DNA of 51,661 nucleotides, taken from Tangfeifania diversioriginum. GTDB taxonomy: Bacteria > Bacteroidota > Bacteroidia > Bacteroidales > Prolixibacteraceae. A program made the translations under genes and the position numbers. Shown here in pieces: positions 35,563 to 44,576 of this stretch. The stretch spans positions 1 through 51,661 of the forward strand of contig CAMCBW010000039.1 in the NCBI GenBank assembly GCA_945873105.1, read 5' to 3'. The notes beneath the pieces were generated by a model. It made no database searches and had not been told where the DNA came from. It worked only from the letters and a program-made list of their open reading frames with translations. Numbering within the stretch: position 1 is the first letter of the stretch; every line of letters begins with the position of its first letter.

Positions 35563-37119
35563 TCAGAATTTCTCCACATCCGTCTTCTCAATCCAGCCGG
35601 CGCTCATTTTCTCACCCGACAACCACCGGTTGTAATAGTTCCGTTGCCGCTCTTCCGAATAGGGGTAAGTATCGAAGATCTCTCCCTTCCCCAAAATCCG
35701 GGGATCCTTGTCTTCCCTCAATTTTTTCTCCATCTGACCAACCAGTTTGGCCTTTGCCTTTTCAAAGTTGGGATGATTTGCCAGGTTTTCAATGCACTCC
35801 GGGTCCTTTGTCAACAAGTACAGCTCCTCCCCGGGGTGCTTCCCAAAGTTCATTTCCCAAAAATAGCTTTTCCCCTTGGATCGGCGATCCTTCAGAATGT
35901 TGGATTTGGTGGGGGACCCATCACAATCCATGTATCCGGTCTCCGGGTTACCGGCAGGCCACCGCTCCGGATGATAATTTCTGAGGTACAAAAAATCTTC
36001 GACGACTATCCCTCGAATCGGATATCCCTGGTCATCCGGTCGCCCCAAATCTGTCCGCTCCTTGCCAATGACCATGAATTCGCGCAATTTACCCTTTTGT
36101 TTGTCTGACAGGAGGGGCACAAGACTCCTGCCTTCCATCGGTTGCATCCCGTTTTTGTCAGGTTTGATTCCTGCTGCCTCAAGGAATGTCGGGGCGAAAT
36201 CGGTGAAACTCACAAAATCGGCTAGCACCCTACCGGGATGTTGAATGCCCAAGGGCCACCGGATGGCCAAAGGCAGGTGATTGGAGAGCAGGTAGGCATT
36301 CCCTTTGATCCGAGGGAAGGGCATGCCATTGTCTGCGGTGATGATAACGATGGTATTTTCCAGCAGCTTCTGGTCTTCCAATATTTTCAGCATCTTACCG
36401 ATATGCGAATCAAAATACTCGATTTCAAAGGCATAGTCGAGAAGGTCATTTCTAACCGTGTCGTTGTCAGGCCAAAAACCATAGACCTTCTCGATCTCGT
36501 TGGTTGATTTGCCGCCTTTCCCTGCCCCGGCCCTGAATTCATATGGCCGGTGAGGTTCGGTACTGCCAAACCAGAAACAGAAGGGTTTCCCTTGATGATT
36601 ATCCTTTAGAAATGCCTCAAAGTTGGCGGTATAGTCATTGTCGGAAATGAATTTTGCCGGAGGGACAGTTTTGATGGTGCTGTAGGCCGGCCCCAACAAT
36701 TCCCGCCTTTTGCCGTTAAGCATACCCGGATCGCCCGGTGCCCAGCCTTTGGCGGTATGGCCTACATGGTAACCGTTTTCCATCATGGTTTCGGCATAGG
36801 TCTTGAATTTCGCAGGAAAAAAGGGGACATGATTGGCTGCCGCTTCCAGTTGCCAGGAGGTTCTTCCGGTCAGGATGCAGGAACGGGAAGGAGAACATTT
36901 GGCATTGGGGGTAAAGGCATTGGTGAAAAGTATCCCCTCCCGGGCAACCCTGTCGAAGGCCGGTGTTTTGACCCATTTGCATCCATAGGCTCCGGCATGG
37001 GGAAAAGACTGGTCGTCGGCAATACAAAACAGGATATTGGGACGATCCATTGCCATTTTCTGGGAGTAACCAGCGATTGCCTGCATCACCAACAGGCCCA
37101 ACATAGTCAAAGTTCTCAT
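35563..37119 (-). CDS. Exported family S1 sulfatase, third of three
   Basis: The 518-residue product has a signal peptide (about residues 1-19). The metal site ADDQ has Asp35/Asp36, and the catalytic core is C75-S-P-S-R79 within [23 protein letters not shown] replaces the usual GKWH at the next active-site Lys/His position. [13 protein letters not shown] and IVIITADNG complete the site. ATG 37119 was taken because it starts a signal peptide; the longer open frame to 37194 has none. It is upstream of the ECF sigma gene on the same strand, so it flanks the PUL. Confidence 0.94.
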   Translation of the reverse strand: MRTLTMLGLLVMQAIAGYSQKMAMDRPNILFCIADDQSFPHAGAYGCKWVKTPAFDRVAREGILFTNAFTPNAKCSPSRSCILTGRTSWQLEAAANHVPFFPAKFKTYAETMMENGYHVGHTAKGWAPGDPGMLNGKRRELLGPAYSTIKTVPPAKFISDNDYTANFEAFLKDNHQGKPFCFWFGSTEPHRPYEFRAGAGKGGKSTNEIEKVYGFWPDNDTVRNDLLDYAFEIEYFDSHIGKMLKILEDQKLLENTIVIITADNGMPFPRIKGNAYLLSNHLPLAIRWPLGIQHPGRVLADFVSFTDFAPTFLEAAGIKPDKNGMQPMEGRSLVPLLSDKQKGKLREFMVIGKERTDLGRPDDQGYPIRGIVVEDFLYLRNYHPERWPAGNPETGYMDCDGSPTKSNILKDRRSKGKSYFWEMNFGKHPGEELYLLTKDPECIENLANHPNFEKAKAKLVGQMEKKLREDKDPRILGKGEIFDTYPYSEERQRNYYNRWLSGEKMSAGWIEKTDVEKF

Positions 37120-37339
37120 CTTCACAGGGACGCAACAAGTACGCGCCAATCCCACAAAAGGTAATGTAAATGCACCTGAGAGTTCCATACGCAAGAACTG
37201 AAGTATGACAATTTAAGAATGATTTTTACGGATGAAAGGTAACAATTTTCTAAATCCCTCCGTCCTATTCCCGCTCTATCCCCCAATCCCTTTGTCTCCC
37301 AGTCCCTAAGTCCCAATCCCCCAACGAGCCAATATTGAT

Positions 37340-38572
37340 TCAAAGAATCTCTCCATCCAAAATTACCATCTCTATCAGATCCGTGCTAAAGGCGTAGGGG
37401 AGGTAGTCGTAGGAAGATATCTTCTTGGTTACAAACAGATTGGCTGCCTTACCTTTTGCAATGGAACCATAACCCTCACCAATACCCATCAGAAAGGCAG
37501 AATTGATGGTAGAGGCATTGATCACCTCTTCCGGTTTCAATCCATACTTGAGACAGGCCAGTGACTGCATAAACTTCATATCGCAGGAGGGCATGGATCC
37601 AGGATCGAAATCGGTGGCCAGTGCCAATGGGAGTCCGGCATCTATCATTTCGCGGGCGGAGGAGACCGAAAGATTGTGGAAGAAGGAGGCTCCGGGCATG
37701 ATTACCGGGAAGATCGAGCTACTGACCATCCGTTCAATGTTGCTACGGGTGATTGGCTCATTCGAATGAAGGATATCCAGCGCTGTTGACAAGTTGTTCT
37801 CATTGAGCCGGTTGAGTCCCAGCTCATCCGAATGCAGTTTAACATTTAACCCCTCCCGCACTCCGGCCAGCAACAGGGTTTCTGTCTCACTTCTGGATAA
37901 AAACTGCTGGTCACAATACCAATCAAGGTTATCGGCCAGCTCATCCCGTGCAATGGCAGGCAGGATGTCCAATACATGATCCAGGTACCTGGCAGGTGAT
38001 TTGCGAAATTTTTCGTGGTAGGTATGCGATCCAAGAAAGGTCGACCGGATGACCAGCGGAGTGGTTTGTTTCAGTTTCCGGATTACCTGCAACAATTTGA
38101 TCTCATCTTCTGCATCCAACCCGTAGCCACTCTTAATCTCAATAGCGCCTGTACCCTTTGCTACCACCTCTTTCAGATGATCGAGTGCCTGGAGATATAT
38201 TTCCTCCACCGACATTTCGTGCAACTCCACAAAGGAGTCTAAAAAACGCACCCCCATTTTGGCCCTATCGGGATGACGCTTCGAAAAGCCGGGCAGCGCA
38301 CCGAATGGATAGAGCAGATGCGAATCCGGATCACAAAAACTTGGAAATACCAACCTGTCACAGCAATCAATCTCCATCAGCAGGTCACCACTGCAGTCGG
38401 CACATTCTCCCAGCGCCTCCATCGGACCGTAATCCACTATCATTTCGTCGCTGACCAGTAAAAAGGCATTCTTCAGCGTACTCAACATGGACATCTCCTT
38501 GCCAGCCAACCAAGCTGGAGGTCTTTCCCCGGTCTGGACCAACTCCTTAATATTGAGAAGCAGCAAATCCAT
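37340..38572 (-). CDS. Imidazolonepropionase-like amidohydrolase, altered metal site
   Basis: Resembles HutI, which opens 4-imidazolone-5-propanoate in histidine breakdown; 410 residues is the usual length. Matching motifs are GAIEIKSGYGLDAEDEIKLLQVIR, STFLGSH, KLHSDELGLNRL (HutI: KIHADEL), MPGASFF and LALATDFDPGS. The N-terminal HTH metal motif of HutI (as in FVDSHTHL) is replaced by FCDPDSHL, so the first His is Asp. The following substrate-binding GSREAEF stretch is also not conserved. No hutH, hutU or hutG gene is adjacent. It is either a diverged HutI or an amidohydrolase with another cyclic-amide substrate. Confidence 0.85.
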   Translation of the reverse strand: MDLLLLNIKELVQTGERPPAWLAGKEMSMLSTLKNAFLLVSDEMIVDYGPMEALGECADCSGDLLMEIDCCDRLVFPSFCDPDSHLLYPFGALPGFSKRHPDRAKMGVRFLDSFVELHEMSVEEIYLQALDHLKEVVAKGTGAIEIKSGYGLDAEDEIKLLQVIRKLKQTTPLVIRSTFLGSHTYHEKFRKSPARYLDHVLDILPAIARDELADNLDWYCDQQFLSRSETETLLLAGVREGLNVKLHSDELGLNRLNENNLSTALDILHSNEPITRSNIERMVSSSIFPVIMPGASFFHNLSVSSAREMIDAGLPLALATDFDPGSMPSCDMKFMQSLACLKYGLKPEEVINASTINSAFLMGIGEGYGSIAKGKAANLFVTKKISSYDYLPYAFSTDLIEMVILDGEIL

Positions 38573-38685
38573 GTGCGAAAAATATTGAAAATGAGTGGTT
38601 TGGTTTTTTCTGACACTAAAGATAAAAAGAATTCCGTAAATGCAAAATTTTAAGGCAAAATATTTTGAGAAGCTGTTTAAAATTA

Positions 38686-38906
38686 TTACACAGAGTATTT
38701 ATGACTCCTTGATGAAACTGATCATGTCATTGAAATTGTCGCTTTGTGCAAAATTTACAAGAGAAAAAATGGGGTACACAGAGAGAAAATCGCTTGCGAT
38801 TTTCCAACTCTGTGAAACTCCGGGGTTTCTCTAATAAAAATTCAAAATAGCAGAAATTTCTATTTGCTCTCTCTTTTCGATAAATAGTTAGATATTCTCT
38901 GTGTTA
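38686..38906 (-). repeat. MITE-like palindromic element, copy 3 (inverted)
   Basis: Begins TTACACAGAG and ends CTCTGTGTTA. Core palindrome 38777-38814 has CACAGAG / GAAAATCGC-TT-GCGATTTTC / CTCTGTG, the reverse orientation of copies 1 and 2. Confidence 0.7.
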
Positions 38907-38938
38907 TAAATTTAAACAGTCTCTGATAGGGCAAAAAA

Positions 38939-38961
38939 AAACCTGCTTCATTGAAGCAGGT
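38939..38961 (-). terminator. Intrinsic terminator of the ferredoxin gene
   Basis: ACCTGCTTC-ATT-GAAGCAGGT stem directly followed, on the minus strand, by a run of nine T residues. Located 23 bases past the ferredoxin stop. Confidence 0.85.
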
Positions 38962-38984
38962 CGTTTTTAAAGTTTTATGTCTTG

Positions 38985-39152
38985 TTACTCAGGCGAAATA
39001 GCATCAGTAGGACAAACTTCGGCACATGATCCACAATCGGTGCAAAGCTCAGCATCAATTTTGTAGATTTCACCTTCGGCGATTGCTTCAACAGGACACT
39101 CATCGATACAGGTACCACACGCGATGCATGCATCAGAAATTTTATAAGCCAT
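38985..39152 (-). CDS. 2[4Fe-4S] ferredoxin, 55 residues
   Basis: Small clostridial-type ferredoxin carrying low-potential electrons in the cytoplasm. Two clusters are ligated by C9, C12, C15 and C19 (CIACGTCIDECP) and C37, C40, C43 and C47 (CTDCGSCAEVCP). Each motif is followed by a short symmetric helix (VEAIAEG; TDAISPE). It is monocistronic, with a good terminator and a -7 box. Such ferredoxins usually serve pyruvate:ferredoxin oxidoreductase, hydrogenase or Rnf-type enzymes, suggesting anaerobic or fermentative metabolism. Confidence 0.95.
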   Translation of the reverse strand: MAYKISDACIACGTCIDECPVEAIAEGEIYKIDAELCTDCGSCAEVCPTDAISPE

Positions 39153-39200
39153 AACTTAAATTATTGGTTTGACAGAAAATAAATTTCAAGAAACTCAACA

Positions 39201-39208
39201 CAAAAGTA
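39201..39208 (-). promoter_or_regulatory. Candidate -7 box (TACTTTTG) of the ferredoxin gene
   Basis: Matches TAnnTTTG 48 bases before the ferredoxin start codon. Confidence 0.4.
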
Positions 39209-39312
39209 CAAAGTTTGTGTGAAATAAAAATTTTTAACCACAATTCAATGAAGAGGCAAAGAAATTTAGAATGATTCCAACGCCACCCCGAAAAGCTGTA
39301 CATATATTGTTC

Positions 39313-39427
39313 AAGTGCCTAGAGTGCCTAAAGTGCCTAGAATGCCTAGAATTTTGAACTCCGAACACAAAACGCAAATGGCAAATTACTCTAGGCACTC
39401 TAGGCACTTTAGGCACTCTAGGCACTT
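39313..39427. repeat. AAGTGCCTAGAG inverted tandem repeat
   Basis: Arms 39313-39352 and 39388-39427 are complementary over 40 bases with two mismatches. Each arm is made of about four 10-base units of the type GTGCCTAGA or GTGCCTAAA. It sits in the divergent gap between ferredoxin and GH53. Confidence 0.78.
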
Positions 39428-39508
39428 TCTTTTCCGAAGGCTAATATTTTGTAATTTTGCGAGGAGTGCTTCGAAACAAACTCATTTTTACTTTTAACAT
39501 CCCGGGAA

Positions 39509-40564
39509 ATGGAAAACTACCCATTCAGATACCTTACTGCCTGCCTCCTGGTGGTATTTCTTACAAGTTGCAGCAAGGAAGGTACCTCGCAAAAACCGCC
39601 GGCTGCGGACAGTTTTGCCAGGGGAGCAGATATAAGTTGGTTACCACAGATGGAGGCCACCGGTTACAAGTTTTACAGCAATCAGGGCAAGGAAGAAGAT
39701 TGTTTTAAGATTCTGAAGGACCATGGCATCAACTCGATTCGGCTGAGGACATTTGTCAATCCTTCGGATGACAAGGCCAGCGGTCACTGCAGCAAGGAGG
39801 AGACAGTCGCCATGGCGGTTCGGGCGCAGAAATGGGGCATGAAGGTGATGATCAATTTCCATTACAGTGACAGCTGGGCCGACCCAGCCAAACAAAACAA
39901 GCCCAAGGCCTGGGAAGGTCATGACTTCCCTACCCTTCTCAATGATCTCTACAACTACACTTTTGAGGTGATGTCGGCACTAAAAACGGCCGGTATTTCC
40001 CCCGAATGGGTGCAGGTTGGCAACGAAATACCCGGGGGAATGGTTTATCCGGAAGGAAGCAGTTCCAATTGGCCCCAACTGGTACAACTGATCAACAAGG
40101 GATATGATGCCATCAAAGCCGTAAGTCCTCCATCGAAAGTCATTCTTCACATTGACAGGGGTAATGACAACAGTCGCTTCCGTTGGTGGTTCGATGCAGC
40201 CAAAGCCAATGGTGCTAAATACGACATCATCGGACTATCCTATTATCCCTACTGGCTGGAAGTGAAACCAGATTACACCCTATCAATCAGCGAATTGGGT
40301 ATAAATCTAAAAGAGATGGTTACCAGGTACGGGAAAGAGGTGATGGTGGTAGAGGTGGGAGGCGAAGATACCAAGGCTCAAAATACCCTTGACATGCTGG
40401 TAGCGGTCCAGAAGAAAGTAAGGGAAGTCCCTGCCGGGAAGGGGCTTGGTGTTTTTTACTGGGAACCTCAAGGTGCCCGGAGCTGGAGTCACTATGCGCT
40501 GAGTGCCTGGGGTGACGATGGCAAACCCACCAAAGCCATGGATGCTTTCCTGGTGGATTTATAA
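39509..40564 (+). CDS. GH53 endo-beta-1,4-galactanase lipoprotein
   Basis: Cuts beta-1,4-galactan, the side chains of pectin rhamnogalacturonan I or type I arabinogalactan. The 351-residue product has a lipobox (VVFLTSC, Cys21), so it is anchored in the envelope. GH53 landmarks are GADISWLPQME, RLRTFVNP, VMINFHYSDSWADP, QVGNEIPGG with acid/base Glu173, IGLSYYPYW, and VVEVGG with nucleophile Glu282. FYWEP is near the C-terminus. It is first in a row of plus-strand genes ending in an AraC regulator; the next gene begins 8 bases after the stop. Confidence 0.95.
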   Translation: MENYPFRYLTACLLVVFLTSCSKEGTSQKPPAADSFARGADISWLPQMEATGYKFYSNQGKEEDCFKILKDHGINSIRLRTFVNPSDDKASGHCSKEETVAMAVRAQKWGMKVMINFHYSDSWADPAKQNKPKAWEGHDFPTLLNDLYNYTFEVMSALKTAGISPEWVQVGNEIPGGMVYPEGSSSNWPQLVQLINKGYDAIKAVSPPSKVILHIDRGNDNSRFRWWFDAAKANGAKYDIIGLSYYPYWLEVKPDYTLSISELGINLKEMVTRYGKEVMVVEVGGEDTKAQNTLDMLVAVQKKVREVPAGKGLGVFYWEPQGARSWSHYALSAWGDDGKPTKAMDAFLVDL

Positions 40565-40572
40565 CCATATTA

Positions 40573-41718
40573 ATGCCAAGGAATTGGCAACTTAAAGCGT
40601 TGACTTTTATGCATCATCTTGCCAGCCATATTTTTCGGATTTTAGGATTACTTCTGGTACTCCAGACGAGTTCATTTCCCAATCTGCTGGCCCAGCCTAT
40701 GGCTTCTGACTTTGAGAAAATGGCGGGTAAACGTGTAAGCCTTTCGGTGGAAGATCCGGCCGATTCGCTCTCCTCCAGGGAGATCATAGAACTAAGGGAC
40801 GAAAATGGGCTCCCACGCTGGTTTGGCCGTTACTTCCACAAGGTGGTCTGCCTGACTGGTGAGTGCAGGATGGTGCACATCTGGCTCTATTGGGATGGTG
40901 CAGGCAACTATCTTGGGTTTGTGCCGGATAAAAAGGAACCGCTCACCAAAACGGACCACCATGACTTTAGTGAAGCAGATTACCGTAAACTGCACAGTAT
41001 TTTGGCAGATTCAGTTTCTGTACTTAAATCGTTGAAACAGGAGGATATGATCATCCTCCCTGAAAAAAAAGAGCAACAGCTGAAGGTGGATGCCATCACT
41101 GGTGCCACCAGGCAATACCTGCAGGATTACCTGGTAAGGAATGCTGCCTATACCTGCTATACCTTGTGGCACACCGTTTACGGACCAACCAGGGAAAGGA
41201 TTCTAAGCCATATGGAGGCAAGGATAGACGCAGAATTTCTTGGGAAAATTTTTAGTCTGAATGATCCGGTGCTCTGTGTCTGGGCCATCCATGCCGTCGG
41301 CAAACACCCGGAATACGCATCCCGATTCAGCGAAAATATTTTGCATCTCGTAAAATCGGGCAACAATGAGGTGGCACATGCGGCCCTGAACTATTTCACA
41401 CCAGCCAGGATGTCCGACCCGGGAATACAGCAGCAAATGGCCCGGTCAGTAGGCGAGGCAATCTCCCAGATCCGGTTCGAGATCATCTGGAAACTAAAAT
41501 CCCTTCCCAGGATCAGCAATGAGTCCATTGGGATACTGCTTGATTTCTACCTGCAGCAAAAGATCTACGCCGGATTGTTGGGATACATTTGCGAGATGAT
41601 TCATGCCGAAAATTTGAAGGATCCGGCCATACTTCAGCAGGTGAAGAAAATGTCGAAAGACAAGAACCCATATGTCAGGAACCTCGCTGCACAATTACGT
41701 ACTGGGGCAAAGAAATAA
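40573..41718 (+). CDS. Unknown exported protein with flavinylation-like motif and HEAT-like repeats
   Basis: Family not recognised. The 381-residue product has a signal-peptide-like segment at about 18-41. Its middle contains DAITGAT at residues 173-179, which fits the D-x-x-(S/T)-G-A-T motif of FMN-binding domains where ApbE attaches FMN. The region before it (VHIWLYWDGAGNYLGFVP) is consistent with such a domain. Residues from about 210 on are short helical repeats of HEAT type (LNDPVLCVWAIHAVGKHPEYA; NNEVAHAALNYFTPA; NPYVRNLAAQL). A second start at 40609 (MHHLASHIFR) would put the signal nearer the N-terminus. No redox neighbour is adjacent. It lies 8 bases after GH53 and ends 58 bases before GH120, so probably in one transcript. 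Confidence 0.75.
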   Translation: MPRNWQLKALTFMHHLASHIFRILGLLLVLQTSSFPNLLAQPMASDFEKMAGKRVSLSVEDPADSLSSREIIELRDENGLPRWFGRYFHKVVCLTGECRMVHIWLYWDGAGNYLGFVPDKKEPLTKTDHHDFSEADYRKLHSILADSVSVLKSLKQEDMIILPEKKEQQLKVDAITGATRQYLQDYLVRNAAYTCYTLWHTVYGPTRERILSHMEARIDAEFLGKIFSLNDPVLCVWAIHAVGKHPEYASRFSENILHLVKSGNNEVAHAALNYFTPARMSDPGIQQQMARSVGEAISQIRFEIIWKLKSLPRISNESIGILLDFYLQQKIYAGLLGYICEMIHAENLKDPAILQQVKKMSKDKNPYVRNLAAQLRTGAKK

Positions 41719-41776
41719 GATTGTAAATTCGCATAAATCTCCAAGCTATCAACGAAATTCTAAACAAAACAAAACG

Positions 41777-43678
41777 ATGAACAACCTCCAATTGAGCCTT
41801 CTGGCGATTTTCGCATCCCTGACCATTTCCGGAGCTGCCAGGGAATACCATGTTTCGGTAAATGGGAGCAATCAGGCAAATGGATCGGCCGGCCAACCCT
41901 TCAGGAGCATTAACTTTGCCGCCCAGCTCGCTGTACCCGGAGACATCATTACGGTTCATGCCGGTACCTACCGCGAATGGATCAATCCTGCCAGGGGTGG
42001 TGAAAGCAACACCAAACGGATTGTCTACCAGGCTGCATTGGGGGAAAAAGTCGAAATCAAAGGATCTGAAGTGGTTACAGGCTGGAAAAGAACTTCGGAT
42101 GGAACCTGGAAAATTACGGTTTCCAACACCATTTTTGGGAACTACAACCCTTACCAGGATTCCATATTCGGAGACTGGTTCAACAACCAAGGCAGAATCC
42201 ATCACACAGGGGAGCTCTTTTTGAATGGTAAATCGCTTTTCGAAAAGGAGACGCTTGACAAGGTTATAAATCCTGTGGCAGATGCAAAAATCAAGGATCA
42301 AGAGGGTTCGACCTATGTTTGGTATTGCGAAAGCAAGGGCGACAGCACCACGATCCGGGCCAATTTTCAAAAAGTGGATCCAAACAGCAACCTTACTGAA
42401 ATCAGCGCAAGGAGAACATGCTTTTATCCAGACAAACCGGGCATCAATTATTTAACGATCAAGGGATTTCACTTCAGTCAGGCCGCTACCCAGTGGGCTG
42501 CCCCTACTGCTGAACAGATCGGCATGATCGCCACCCATTGGAACAAGGGATGGATCATCGAGAACAATGTGATCAGAGATGCCAAATGTTCAGGAATCAC
42601 CCTGGGGAAAGAGCGCGGTACCGGCCACAATGTCTGGTCTGCAAACAGAACGCTGGACGGATCGCTGCACTACATCGAGGTGACTCTTAAAACCCTAAGA
42701 AACGGATGGAGCAGAGACAAGATAGGCTCCCATGTTGTAAGAAACAACGAGATTTTCAACTGCGAGCAAACCGGCATTTGCGGTAGCATGGGTGCAGCCT
42801 TCAGTGTGGTGGAGAACAACCATATCCACCACATCTGGACCAAAAGACAGTTCTCCGGAGCCGAAATTGCCGGAATAAAATTTCATGCCGCCATTGATAC
42901 CAAAATTGAAAAAAATTGCATCCATGACACCGGAAGAGGTCTGTGGCTCGACTGGATGGCGCAGGGAACAAGGGTCTCCAGAAATCTCTTCTACAACAAC
43001 GACCGGGAGGATCTTTTTCTGGAAGTTAACCATGGACCAACCCTGGTAGACAACAATTTGCTGCTTTCACCAATCGGGATAAATAATCAGTCTCAAGGAT
43101 CCGCATTTGTCCATAACCTGGTGGTTGGCCAGCTAAGCATGTGGCCGGAACCAAACCGGTTTACCCCCTATCACCTGCCGCATTCCACCGAAATCGCCGG
43201 ACTTTCCACCATATTCTCAGGGGATGATCGCTTCTACAACAATGTCTTCCTGGGAACTGGCAATGAACTGAATCCCAAAATCCCAAAATACAATTACGGC
43301 CTTGGGATTTACAACAATGCCAAATTGCCTGTCTGGATAGATGGGAACCTCTATTACGACAAAGCAACGGGCTACAAGGCTGAATCCAATAAGATAGAGC
43401 AACCGGGGTTTCAACCTGTTTGCAGGATAGAGGAAAAGGAGCACCAGTTCTTCCTGAAAATTATTGTTGATGATAATTTTGCCAAAATGAAGAACAAGCT
43501 CATAACTACCGAAGCTCTTGGCAAAGCCAAACTACCCCAAACTGCTTTTGAGAATCCGGATGGCTCACCAATAAACATTGACACCGACTATTTCGGGAAC
43601 AAACGATCACTCCTGGCTCCAACTGTCGGACCATTTGAAGGGATGAAGTCCATGGGGCAACCTGTAAGAGTTTGGTAA
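41777..43678 (+). CDS. GH120 beta-xylosidase
   Basis: Right-handed parallel beta-helix enzyme that releases xylose from xylo-oligosaccharides. The 633-residue product has a signal peptide of about 20 residues. Very close matches to the known GH120 XylC sequence from Thermoanaerobacterium are GTYREWINP, EKVEIKGSE, GNYNPYQDSIFGDWF, YLTIKGF, GWIIENNVIRDAKCSGI, and GIKFHAAIDTKIEKN with GRGLWLDWMAQGTRVS. Catalytic Asp392 (nucleophile) and Glu416 (acid/base, in FLEVNHGP) are present. ATG 41777 starts the signal peptide; the open frame runs back to 41672. It is followed 10 bases later by an AraC regulator. Confidence 0.9.
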   Translation: MNNLQLSLLAIFASLTISGAAREYHVSVNGSNQANGSAGQPFRSINFAAQLAVPGDIITVHAGTYREWINPARGGESNTKRIVYQAALGEKVEIKGSEVVTGWKRTSDGTWKITVSNTIFGNYNPYQDSIFGDWFNNQGRIHHTGELFLNGKSLFEKETLDKVINPVADAKIKDQEGSTYVWYCESKGDSTTIRANFQKVDPNSNLTEISARRTCFYPDKPGINYLTIKGFHFSQAATQWAAPTAEQIGMIATHWNKGWIIENNVIRDAKCSGITLGKERGTGHNVWSANRTLDGSLHYIEVTLKTLRNGWSRDKIGSHVVRNNEIFNCEQTGICGSMGAAFSVVENNHIHHIWTKRQFSGAEIAGIKFHAAIDTKIEKNCIHDTGRGLWLDWMAQGTRVSRNLFYNNDREDLFLEVNHGPTLVDNNLLLSPIGINNQSQGSAFVHNLVVGQLSMWPEPNRFTPYHLPHSTEIAGLSTIFSGDDRFYNNVFLGTGNELNPKIPKYNYGLGIYNNAKLPVWIDGNLYYDKATGYKAESNKIEQPGFQPVCRIEEKEHQFFLKIIVDDNFAKMKNKLITTEALGKAKLPQTAFENPDGSPINIDTDYFGNKRSLLAPTVGPFEGMKSMGQPVRVW

Positions 43679-43688
43679 ATGTAGATCC

Positions 43689-44576
43689 ATGAAAAAATCT
43701 TCCGAACAACTACCCATCTATTCACTGCAGAGTTTCAGCTCGCCGGAACGCAACACCCAGCAGTTTCAGGTAGAAATATTCGATGCCAACCGCCATTTCA
43801 GCGTGAAATATCCCCATCGGCATGATTTTTTCGAGGTACTCTATCTGCTGAAAGGATCAGGTTACCATGTGATCGATGGCAATCAATATGAGATAAAGCC
43901 ACCCTGTGTCTTTTTCATGTCACCGGGTCAGGCGCACAAACTTGAGCTATCACTCGATATAGATGGTTTCATCTTCATCTTCACCTCCGATTTTTACCAG
44001 CTCAACCGCAGCAACCAAAACAGCCTGATTGAATTTCCCTTCTTTTATACCATTCACCAGGACAATCCACCACTGCTGCTTTCCAGTGAAAACGACATCC
44101 GGTTCCTGGAATTGTTGTTCCGGCAAAGCATCCATGAGATCAACCACACCGGGGAATCCTCCCCCGAGATGCTCCGCTCGATCCTGGATCTTATTCTGAC
44201 CACCTGTGCAGCAAGGTATCCTACCCATGAGTTGCTCAAAAACAACCGGAAGGGACAAATCATTGTCAAAAGATTCTTCCATCTGATCGAAGAAAATTTC
44301 CAAAGAAACCTGCTGCTGAGCGACTATGCCAGACTGATTGGCGTCACACCCAATCACCTGACCCAAACTGTCAGACAGCTGACCGGAAAGAGCTCCTCTC
44401 AGGTCATCAAAGGCAAACAGCTGCTCGAAATCAAACGGCTGCTCTTCCATACCAACCTGACTGTGTCCGAAATTGCCAACCTGCTCCATTTTGAAGACCA
44501 GTCTTACTTCACCAAATTCTTCAAACGGGAAACCGGGTCTACCCCACTGCAGTACCGAAACAACGCATCAAAATAA
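43689..44576 (+). CDS. AraC-family transcriptional regulator
   Basis: The 295-residue product has an N-terminal cupin sensor domain (HRHDFFEVLYLLKGSGYHVIDGNQYEI... VFFMSPGQAHKL) and a C-terminal AraC HTH pair (LLSDYARLIGVTPNHLTQTVRQLTGKSSSQVIKGKQLLEIKRLLFHTNLTVSEIANLLHFEDQSYFTKFFKRETGSTPLQYR). It probably senses a sugar released by the GH53/GH120 enzymes and controls that row. It starts 10 bases after the GH120 stop. Confidence 0.95.
   Translation: MKKSSEQLPIYSLQSFSSPERNTQQFQVEIFDANRHFSVKYPHRHDFFEVLYLLKGSGYHVIDGNQYEIKPPCVFFMSPGQAHKLELSLDIDGFIFIFTSDFYQLNRSNQNSLIEFPFFYTIHQDNPPLLLSSENDIRFLELLFRQSIHEINHTGESSPEMLRSILDLILTTCAARYPTHELLKNNRKGQIIVKRFFHLIEENFQRNLLLSDYARLIGVTPNHLTQTVRQLTGKSSSQVIKGKQLLEIKRLLFHTNLTVSEIANLLHFEDQSYFTKFFKRETGSTPLQYRNNASK

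Larger units (their letters stand above)
38573..38984. other. Non-coding gap with MITE-like element
   Basis: Between the hutI-like and ferredoxin genes. It is occupied mainly by the dispersed element at 38686-38906 and the ferredoxin terminator. A 64-codon frame in it has no coding character. Confidence 0.6.
39153..39508. other. Non-coding gap with palindromic tandem repeat
   Basis: Divergent gap between ferredoxin and the GH53 gene. It holds the ferredoxin -7 box and the AAGTGCCTAGAG hairpin. Sequences near 39440-39500 are likely to hold the GH53 promoter, but no clear box was selected. Confidence 0.5.

Noticed and set aside
39313-39427. Possible CRISPR array (repeated TGCCTA units)
   Set aside because: Units are contiguous 10-mers with no spacers and inverted in the second half.
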